Shown here: positions 57,924 through 64,000 of the stretch, one piece after another | How positions within the stretch are numbered: position 1 is the first letter of the stretch | Layout: the number at the start of each line of letters is the position of its first letter | Assembly: GCA_016713245.1 (NCBI GenBank) | Contig: JADJPM010000004.1 | Location: 744,001 to 808,000, forward strand | Origin: Verrucomicrobiaceae bacterium | GTDB lineage: Bacteria; Verrucomicrobiota; Verrucomicrobiia; Verrucomicrobiales; Verrucomicrobiaceae | DNA length: 64,000 bases | Direction of reading: 5' to 3' | Notes under the pieces: generated by a model | What the model was told of the DNA's origin: nothing | Seen by the model: only the letters and a program-made list of their open reading frames with translations | Databases searched by the model: none | Position numbers and translations under genes: made by a program

Positions 57924-59012
57924 TCATTCGCTGCCCGGCTGCGGGAGATTTTTCTTCTCGGTGGGCTTTGTGGGAGGTGCGGGAGCGGCTTTCGGATCGG
58001 CGGTCAGCCAGGCATCGGGGGCACCGGCTTTGCTGAGCACTTCGCGGAGGGAGATCGACTTGCCGCCACGGCGTTTGCTCTCCTCGGCGGCTTCCATGAA
58101 GGCGTAAATCTCCAGTGTGTCCTTCGCGGAGATAGGCGACTGCTTGGTTTGGAAGAACTTGATGATCTCGCGAAGCATCGGCGTGTAATCGCCTTCGCTC
58201 TTTTGCTCGGTGACGGCTGTTTTGCCAAAGCGAATGACTTTATAAGCCTTCGCGCCTTCATGAATCGCGTGCAGGGTGCCCGCACGACTGCCCTGCCACA
58301 GGCCGGTGACGACCGATGAAGAAGGCGTGGTCACGCGACTCACCGACAGGCAGCCGGTGCCCATGATGGTGAAAAGCGCCTCCGTGGGATGAATGCCGTA
58401 AAAGAAGAGATCGGGGTGATGCGCCAGGATATGCGCTGGACCATACGAGAGGGCACCGTGAGCCGGGTCTTTCTCCACATTGGCCACTTCGAGCACGCCG
58501 GGATACCAGCGAATGGCCGAGGCGCTGAAAACGGGCACCTTCGCGGCCTCGGCGAGCTTGTAAATCTCCACCGCGTCCTTCAATGAGGCGGCCACGGGCT
58601 TGTCCATGAACACCGGTTTGCCGAAGGACAGGATCTGCTTCATCTGCTCCAGCCGCGGACGGCCATCCAGCGTCAGCAGCAGGATGGCATCCACGTTTTT
58701 GCACACGTCCTCGATGCCGCTGGCGATGCGCACGCCAAATTTATCCCGCACGATGGCCGTGAAGCCATCCACGCGGCTGCGGCTTTCCTCGATGTCGGCG
58801 CTTGGCGCGGCAAAAGCCGCCACCACGCGACCTCCCGGCACATGATTGGGATTCGCGGTGTCGTTCAGCCGCAGCGTGAACTGCTCCGCGTGCGAGGTAT
58901 CCAGCCCGATGATGCCAATGCGCAGATTTTCAGCCATGAGAGGAAACGAGAGCAGCAGGAAAAAAAGGCCGCGGAAGCACCACAAGGCTGCTCTGGCATG
59001 CATTCGTATCAT
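57924..59012 (-). CDS. Secreted Gfo/Idh/MocA family oxidoreductase
   Basis: A 362-residue NAD(P)-dependent dehydrogenase with a signal-like N-terminus (MHARAALWCFRGLFFLLLSFPLMA then ENLRIGIIGLDTSHA). Rossmann motif IGIIGLDTSHAEQF, DAILLLTLDGRPRLEQM, and VFMDKPVAASLKDA, where the usual EKP is DKP; the catalytic site includes FYGIHPTEALFTIMG (His). The periplasmic placement is typical of this group in Planctomycetota/Verrucomicrobiota. Probably a sugar or inositol dehydrogenase. It lies next to the DUF6807 gene on the same strand. Confidence 0.88.
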   Translation of the reverse strand: MIRMHARAALWCFRGLFFLLLSFPLMAENLRIGIIGLDTSHAEQFTLRLNDTANPNHVPGGRVVAAFAAPSADIEESRSRVDGFTAIVRDKFGVRIASGIEDVCKNVDAILLLTLDGRPRLEQMKQILSFGKPVFMDKPVAASLKDAVEIYKLAEAAKVPVFSASAIRWYPGVLEVANVEKDPAHGALSYGPAHILAHHPDLFFYGIHPTEALFTIMGTGCLSVSRVTTPSSSVVTGLWQGSRAGTLHAIHEGAKAYKVIRFGKTAVTEQKSEGDYTPMLREIIKFFQTKQSPISAKDTLEIYAFMEAAEESKRRGGKSISLREVLSKAGAPDAWLTADPKAAPAPPTKPTEKKNLPQPGSE

Positions 59013-59063
59013 CCGTCGTGATCTTTGGAAGCGCGTGGTTGGCTGTCGGCGGACGGAGAGGGC

Positions 59064-60032
59064 TTACTTCGCCTCCTTCGCATACTTCTCGAAGGCCTCG
59101 GCGATCTTGCCAGCCTTCTCGTCACCTTTGTGGAAGATGAAACGGTGGCGCAGCTTGATGCGCTCGTCCTGCTTCAAGGTCACCGCGCCGCTCTCCGGCT
59201 GCACTTTGAGCGAGGCGAGGCCAAACGGATTCGCCGTGAAGAGACCGTAGGTGCGGGCATGCCAGGGCGTGGGGTGGCGGAAGCTGGAAGGATGATTCAG
59301 CATCGCGATGCCGTGCTGCTCGCCATCGACGGGACCGTTGAAATCGCACCACGTTGCCCGCTTGCCCCAGGCATCGGCGTCCTTGTCACCATTCGCGTTG
59401 ATGATCTTGCCGCCCTCTTTGGCGTCCACGCTCATGCTGTGCGGCACGCGGATGCTCAGCCCGGCGTCTTTTTCATCACCCACCTCAATGTCTCCGTTGG
59501 AGGCGATGAGGTCGATGTCCACATCGATGATTCGCGTATCGCCCTCGACCATGAAGGTCATCACGCGTTTCTCGGAGACCGTCTTCTTGCCCTCAGAGGT
59601 CACATAATCCGCGTAGGCCTCGATGACCGCCGTGGAGCCGCCTCTCAGCGTGCCAAAGCGGGAGTGCTTGATGCTGCCAAGCAGCGCCAAGGACTCGGGC
59701 TTGGCCTTTTCGCCATAGGTGGCCTTCTCCGCCCAGGTGTTCGATCCGCCGATGCTTTGATGGCCAAAGTTCAGCCCGCGATGATGCGGATGGTCCTGCT
59801 TCTCGCCAGGGACATTCTGCATCGGATAAGCCCGCGTCATGGATTTACCCGTGGGGCCGTAGATCGGCCAGAGGTAAGGCTTGTTGGCCTGATCGACGAC
59901 GTATTCAGCAAAGGCCTGCCCGTCCACCTTCACCACCGCGCCGCCCGTGGGCGTCTCCGTGACGGTGAATTCGGCGGCGAGTGCCTGAAAACTGAAAACA
60001 AGGGTGGTGGCGAGCAGCGAAGCGATTTTCAT
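59064..60032 (-). CDS. DUF6807 / PmoA-like secreted protein
   Basis: A 322-residue exported protein, signal MKIASLLATTLVFSFQALA. Family marks of the DUF6807 (earlier called methane oxygenase PmoA-like) group: YLWPIYGPTGKSMTRAYPMQNVPGEKQDHPHHRGLNFGHQSIGGSNTWAE, then CDFNGPVDGEQHGIAMLNHPSSFRHPTPWHARTYGLFTANPFGLA, and the final RHRFIFHKGD. These proteins are secreted beta-rich proteins of unknown role, often near Gfo/Idh/MocA genes as here. The ORF runs upstream antisense to the haloperoxidase gene, but ATG at 60032 gives the signal peptide. Confidence 0.88.
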   Translation of the reverse strand: MKIASLLATTLVFSFQALAAEFTVTETPTGGAVVKVDGQAFAEYVVDQANKPYLWPIYGPTGKSMTRAYPMQNVPGEKQDHPHHRGLNFGHQSIGGSNTWAEKATYGEKAKPESLALLGSIKHSRFGTLRGGSTAVIEAYADYVTSEGKKTVSEKRVMTFMVEGDTRIIDVDIDLIASNGDIEVGDEKDAGLSIRVPHSMSVDAKEGGKIINANGDKDADAWGKRATWCDFNGPVDGEQHGIAMLNHPSSFRHPTPWHARTYGLFTANPFGLASLKVQPESGAVTLKQDERIKLRHRFIFHKGDEKAGKIAEAFEKYAKEAK

Positions 60033-60152
60033 GGTCGGGTCAGAACGCATGCCCCGCGTGAAATCTTCGTCCAGCGGTAACTTTGCCTGATGAACCGGGA
60101 GATTTCGATGCAGACAAGCCTCAGGGCTTTCTGGTAAACCTTCCTCCAGTTC

Positions 60153-62300
60153 ATGAAAAACCGACTCCGTGCCTCCCACCTGCTCGTGCTGGCCTTTTTG
60201 GTATCGGCGGGCGGTTTGCAGGCACTCAGCGCCGCACGCGAATGGAATGAGCAACTCCTCAGCGCCATTCGGCAGACCATTCCAAATCCGCCGCAGCATG
60301 CGCGGAATCTTTTCCACATGGCCACGGCCATGTACAATGCCTGGGCCGCCTACGACGCCACGGCCATCGGCTACCTGCAAAACGAAAAGATCTCGCCCCT
60401 GCCTCCGGACATCGAGGCAGCGAGGCATGAGGCCATCAGCTACGCGGCCTATCGCGTGCTGCGGGAACGTTTTACCACCACCACGCTGCGGAATGCCTTT
60501 GATGCGAAGCTGACGTCGCTTGGCTATTCGCCAGCCACGGGGCAGGGGAGCATCACCACCTCCACGACACCCGCTGAGCTCGGCAAACGCCTCGGCCAGG
60601 CGGTGCTGAATTGGTCGGTGAACGATGGCTTTGACCAGACGGGCTATCCGCAGGCCTACACAACAAGCGTGAATCCCAACCTGGCGTCCACCCTCGTGCT
60701 CCCGGTGCTCGGCACGAATGCCAGCTTCATCTCGAACCGCCCGCTCGGCTTTGGCATTCCCACCGGCACGCATCCGAACTACTGGCAGCCGCTCGATCTC
60801 GCCACGAGCGTGACGCAAAACGGCATCCCCATCCCCGGCGGGGCGCAGTCTTTCCTCGGCGTGCAAAGCCTCGCCACCACGCCCTTCAGTCTCACACGCA
60901 GCGATGCCACGAAGCCCTGGCTCGATCCTTTTGGCGGTCCCTCTCGGCTCAGCTACGGCGGCGTCACCAGTGCCACGGACAATGAATACAAGCAGCAGGC
61001 CCTCGGCGTGCTCATCGCCAGCAGCCAGCTCAATGACAACACGCTCGTGAACATCTCCCCCGGTGCCATCGGCAACAATCCACTCGGCAGCGACAGCGGT
61101 ACCGGCTTCACCACCAATCCGGTGACCGGCGGCACCTACACCGCGAACAACGTGAAGCGTGGCGACTACACCCGCGTGCTCGCCGAATTCTGGGCCGATG
61201 GGCCGAACTCCGAAACGCCACCCGGCCACTGGCATGTGCTGGCGAATCAGGTGGCTGACAATCCTGCCACCGTGAAACGCCTTCGCGGCACTGGCCCGGT
61301 GGTGAACGACCTCGAATGGGATGTGAAGGTTTATTTCGCCCTCTCCGCCGCCACGCATGATGCCGCCTGTGCCGCGTGGGCTTTGAAGCGCTACTACTCC
61401 GGCCCGCGACCCATCACCATGATCCGCTACATGGCGAGCAAAGGCCAGTCATCGAATCCTTCCGGCCCATCGTATCACGTGGAAGGCCTGCCGCTCCTGA
61501 CGGACGTGTGCGAGGTCATCACCAGCGTCACCGCAGATGTCGGAGGCAAGCATCGGAACATCTTCAACCTCAACACCGGCTTCACCCAGCTCGGCACGAA
61601 CTTCATCGGGCAGATCGCCGTGAAATCCTGGCCCGGTGAGCATAACAACAACCTCCCCGCGCCGTCGATTGCTACGAATCAAAGCCTCGTCACCTGGATG
61701 CTCGCGAAGGACTGGCTGCCGTTTCAGCGCAAGACCTTCAACACGCCCGCCTTTCCCGGTTACATCAGCGGTCACAGCAGCTTCAGCCGTGCCGCGGCCG
61801 AGGTGCTGGCCAGCATCACTGGCAGTCCCTACTTCCCCGGCGGCTTTCACCATCACACCTATGCCGCCAATTCGATGCAGATCGACAAAGGCCCCAGCGC
61901 CGCCGTCGATCTGCAATGGTGCTCGTATTTCGACGCCGCGGATCAGGCCGGCCAATCGCGACGCTACGGCGGCATCCATCCCAGCGAGGATGACTTCCAC
62001 GGCCGCCACGTCGGCTCGCAGGCCGGTCAGAGCGCCTTCACCCTCGCGGAGAAGTATTGGAGCGGCAGCATCTTCAGCCAGAGCCTTTCACCCGCTGTCA
62101 CCCTCGGCTCCGGCAGCGCCACGCTGAGCTGGACCGCCGTGCGCGGCATGTATCAAAAGGTCCAGTACTCCACCGACCTCATCACCTGGACCGACGCCAC
62201 CATCGCCACCCAAACCTACACCACCACCGGCACCTGGACCGACACGAGCCCCGATCCCGGCTGTAAATTCTACCGCGTTGTGTGGTCCGCCGTGCCGTGA
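60153..62300 (+). CDS. Vanadium-dependent haloperoxidase-like protein (PAP2 superfamily)
   Basis: A 715-residue exported protein (signal MKNRLRASHLLVLAFLVSAGGLQALS). The VCPO-like active site is complete: Lys/Arg in KRYYSGPRPITMIRYM near 410, FPGYISGHSSFSRAAAEVL (Ser-Gly-His) near 537, and RRYGGIHPSEDDFHGRHVG (Arg, catalytic His) near 605. The N-terminal half is the helical lid of bacterial haloperoxidase-like proteins. The last ~70 residues are a C-terminal beta domain of the verrucomicrobial anchor type (LSWTAVRGMYQKVQYSTDLITWTDAT). It may be a bromo/chloroperoxidase or phosphatase; the sequence does not decide. ATG at 60153. Confidence 0.9.
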   Translation: MKNRLRASHLLVLAFLVSAGGLQALSAAREWNEQLLSAIRQTIPNPPQHARNLFHMATAMYNAWAAYDATAIGYLQNEKISPLPPDIEAARHEAISYAAYRVLRERFTTTTLRNAFDAKLTSLGYSPATGQGSITTSTTPAELGKRLGQAVLNWSVNDGFDQTGYPQAYTTSVNPNLASTLVLPVLGTNASFISNRPLGFGIPTGTHPNYWQPLDLATSVTQNGIPIPGGAQSFLGVQSLATTPFSLTRSDATKPWLDPFGGPSRLSYGGVTSATDNEYKQQALGVLIASSQLNDNTLVNISPGAIGNNPLGSDSGTGFTTNPVTGGTYTANNVKRGDYTRVLAEFWADGPNSETPPGHWHVLANQVADNPATVKRLRGTGPVVNDLEWDVKVYFALSAATHDAACAAWALKRYYSGPRPITMIRYMASKGQSSNPSGPSYHVEGLPLLTDVCEVITSVTADVGGKHRNIFNLNTGFTQLGTNFIGQIAVKSWPGEHNNNLPAPSIATNQSLVTWMLAKDWLPFQRKTFNTPAFPGYISGHSSFSRAAAEVLASITGSPYFPGGFHHHTYAANSMQIDKGPSAAVDLQWCSYFDAADQAGQSRRYGGIHPSEDDFHGRHVGSQAGQSAFTLAEKYWSGSIFSQSLSPAVTLGSGSATLSWTAVRGMYQKVQYSTDLITWTDATIATQTYTTTGTWTDTSPDPGCKFYRVVWSAVP

Positions 62301-62321
62301 GAGAAAAAGGCTGCTTCGTAG

Positions 62322-62341
62322 CGGAAGACGTGAGTCTTCCG
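62322..62341. repeat. CGGAAGACGTGAGTCTTCCG palindromic element
   Basis: Eight-base perfect arms around a GTGA loop, in the spacer between the haloperoxidase gene and rlmB. Close relatives lie at 48246-48264 and 48857-48875. Confidence 0.75.
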
Positions 62342-62386
62342 GCATTGCCGACGCGAAGATTTTTGCCAAATGCGCTTCAGCGGCCT

Positions 62387-62980
62387 ATGTCCGCCCATCC
62401 ACGCATGCGCCCGAACCGATCAGACAATCCCACCGCTCGTCAAAACCGCCATTCGCGGAGTGACAATCACGTCCACACCTACGACGAGACAGATATCGCC
62501 AGCCTGCTGGAGGATAAAAAGGACCCGCTCGTGCTGATCCTCGACTGCGTGCAGGACCCGCACAACCTCGGTGCCTGCCTGCGAACCGCCGATGCCGCTG
62601 GCGTCTCGATGGTGATGATGCCCAAGGACAAATCCTCCCCCATCAGTGACACGGTGATTCGTGTGGCCTGCGGCGGGGCGGAGAATGTGCCACTCGTGCG
62701 TGTCACGAACCTCGTGCGTGCGATGGAAAAGCTCAAAGAGCTTGGAGTCTGGCTCGTGGGCACGGCAGATGAGGCCACGCAGAGCCTCTATGACATCGAT
62801 CTGAAAGGCGGCATCGGCATCGTCATGGGCGCCGAAGGCCCGGGCATGCGTCGCCTCACGGGCGAGCACTGCGATTTCCTCGTGAAGATTCCCATGGGCG
62901 GCAAAGTCGAGTGCCTGAACGTCTCCGTCGCCACCGGCGTGTGCCTGTTTGAGTGCGTGCGGCAGCGGTTGAAGAAGTGA
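62387..62980 (+). CDS. rlmB: 23S rRNA 2'-O-methyltransferase, RlmB-like SPOUT
   Basis: A 197-residue SpoU-family methyltransferase. SPOUT knot motifs: LVLILDCVQDPHNLGACLRTADAAGVSMVMMPKDKS, VPLVRVTNLVRAMEKLKELGVWLVGTADEA, GIGIVMGAEGPGMRRLT, and IPMGGKVECLNVSVATGVCLFECVRQ. The N-terminal L30e-like substrate domain of RlmB (Gm2251 methylation) is missing; a basic 60-residue Arg/Asn-rich tail stands in its place. ATG at 62387 or 62405; the open frame reaches 62282 but passes through the palindromic element. Symbol is by family similarity. Confidence 0.85.
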   Translation: MSAHPRMRPNRSDNPTARQNRHSRSDNHVHTYDETDIASLLEDKKDPLVLILDCVQDPHNLGACLRTADAAGVSMVMMPKDKSSPISDTVIRVACGGAENVPLVRVTNLVRAMEKLKELGVWLVGTADEATQSLYDIDLKGGIGIVMGAEGPGMRRLTGEHCDFLVKIPMGGKVECLNVSVATGVCLFECVRQRLKK

Positions 62981-63020
62981 CCACCTCTGCCTTCGAGGTG
63001 TGCCTTTCCGAAACTACCGA

Positions 63021-64000
63021 TCAATAGTCCCGAAACGGCCCGCGAGGTTCGCTTGCATCCATCTCGGTTCGCCAAGCTTCAAAACGCTCGCGCATGCTTT
63101 TTGCCACGTCGGGCTTCTCGCGGCTCAAATCCTTCTTTTCGCCCAAATCGGTGCTCAAATCATACAGGCCGCCACCTTTGCCGGATTCGACCCACTTCCA
63201 GTTTTCAAAGCGAGCGGCTTTATCCGCTCGACGCTGCCAGAACATCTCGCGACGCGGTGATTTCGATTCGCCGCGCAGCACCGGCAGCATGTCATGACCA
63301 TCGAGCTTCACACCATCGGGAGCTTGGGCACCCGTGGCGGCGAGCAGTGTAGGCATCAGTTCCAGCGAGGTGAGGAATTCATCCGTCACTTTTCCTGCCG
63401 GCACCTTGCCCGGCCAGCGCAGGATGAAGGGCACCCGCAGCCCGCCCTCCCACATCGTGCTCTTGCTGCCTTTCAGCGGGGCGTTGCCGCCATTCCCGCT
63501 GCCGCCGTTGTCGGAGAAGAAGAGGAAGATCGTGTCCTGCGTGAGCCCCGCCTTCTCCACCGCCTGCATCACGGCACCGATGGCCTCGTCCATGCAGGTC
63601 AAGGCCCCGCCATACCTTGCCAGTTTCTCGTCCTCGACCTTCCCGTGATACATGGCGACGTATTTTTCCGGTGCCTGCACACCTTCGCCCTTCTTCTTTT
63701 CACCTTCCTTTGTGCCTTCGCCAAAGGTCGAAGCGCTGTGTGGAGCATTTAAGGGCAGGTAGAGGAAGAACGGACGCTTCCCCGCATGCTCGCCAATGAA
63801 TCGCAGCGCTTCACGACGAAAGACCTCGGTGGCGTAGGTTCCCTTGTCTTCCTGCGTGCGATCATTGCCACGAAACATCGACGGCACGCCGTAGCGCTCG
63901 TGCATGTAGTAATCGATGCCGTTGTTCCCGTGGCCGTAGAAGAAATCAAAGCCGCGCTGCAGCGGCAGATAGCGCCTCGCCTGCCCCATGTCCCACTTGC
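63021..64000 (-). CDS. Sulfatase, C-terminal part (N-terminus beyond the window)
   Basis: At least 326 residues of an arylsulfatase-type hydrolase reading into the right edge. Strings typical of the fold: KWDMGQARRYLPLQRGFDFFYGHGNNGIDYYMH, PFFLYLPLNAPHSAS, LTCMDEAIGAVMQAVEKAGLTQDTIFLFFSDNGGSGNGGNAPLKGSKSTMWEGGLRVPFILRWPG with the metal-binding DN, and the sulfatase tail GLYDLSTDLGEKKDLS. The Cys/Ser-x-Pro-Ser-Arg modification site lies outside the window. It removes sulfate from polysaccharides, fitting a polysaccharide-degrading lifestyle. Confidence 0.92.
   Translation of the reverse strand, partial: KWDMGQARRYLPLQRGFDFFYGHGNNGIDYYMHERYGVPSMFRGNDRTQEDKGTYATEVFRREALRFIGEHAGKRPFFLYLPLNAPHSASTFGEGTKEGEKKKGEGVQAPEKYVAMYHGKVEDEKLARYGGALTCMDEAIGAVMQAVEKAGLTQDTIFLFFSDNGGSGNGGNAPLKGSKSTMWEGGLRVPFILRWPGKVPAGKVTDEFLTSLELMPTLLAATGAQAPDGVKLDGHDMLPVLRGESKSPRREMFWQRRADKAARFENWKWVESGKGGGLYDLSTDLGEKKDLSREKPDVAKSMRERFEAWRTEMDASEPRGPFRDY

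Overview
The window looks like a chromosomal segment of a Verrucomicrobiota bacterium, probably Verrucomicrobiales near Prosthecobacter/Verrucomicrobium. The call rests on gene content rather than a phylogenetic marker: LamG, sulfatase, DUF1501 and DUF6807 proteins, secreted Gfo/Idh/MocA and PQQ sugar dehydrogenases, a VPEP (PEP-CTERM) sorting tail, a large receptor-like Ser/Thr kinase, UxaA, Uma2, and many intergenic palindromic repeats. GC is high, most genes lack a strong Shine-Dalgarno, and ATGA overlaps are common.

Layout. 1-7 kb: end of an unknown gene, a secreted LamG protein, an aquaporin convergent with hflX, a family 2 glycosyltransferase, and a four-helix-bundle gene flanked by GGGAC repeats. 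7-16 kb: ABC exporter pair, rsgA, L,D-transpeptidase, HAD phosphatase, a small lipoprotein, two overlapping amidohydrolases, a TPR protein, mutY. 16-26 kb: FAD lipoprotein oxidase, EamA transporter, GpgS-like glycosyltransferase, pssA, Uma2 nuclease, PhoD-like phosphatase, COG2509 oxidoreductase, DUF1501. 26-30 kb: two unknowns, ybgC, a PIN toxin cassette, ispE, pgeF, marR with a palindromic control region. 30-38.6 kb: 1255-aa kinase with two propellers, a PQQ-propeller protein, rpsO-pnp. 38.6-43 kb: an accessory island with a SMEK-STAND-TPR protein and two toxin-antitoxin (TA) modules. 43-54.6 kb: SnoaL, UxaA, an STN-repeat protein, mutarotase/cdd, a third TA module, parE, cyclophilin, a frameshifted fabD, a NagB-like protein. 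54.6-64 kb: secreted catabolic and oxidative enzymes (sugar dehydrogenase with DNRLRE, PEP-CTERM protein, Gfo/Idh/MocA, DUF6807, vanadium haloperoxidase), an RlmB-like methyltransferase, and the start of a sulfatase locus.

How the genes work together. The core genes cover translation and RNA turnover (hflX, rsgA, rpsO, pnp, rlmB), envelope building (L,D-transpeptidase, pssA, fabD, ispE, pgeF) and DNA maintenance (mutY, parE). They are interrupted by small accessory cassettes. The strongest observations are: (i) a probable antiviral STAND NTPase with an N-terminal SMEK nuclease-like domain; (ii) three accessory cassettes, two of them PIN TA modules, each bracketed by diverged direct duplications that carry the end of an adjacent gene; (iii) a one-base frameshift in fabD that makes the reading frame run into a palindromic repeat; (iv) a transcription terminator inside the last codons of hflX; (v) at least six families of palindromic intergenic repeats. 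No rRNA, tRNA, CRISPR array, recognisable transposase or replication origin was found by eye.
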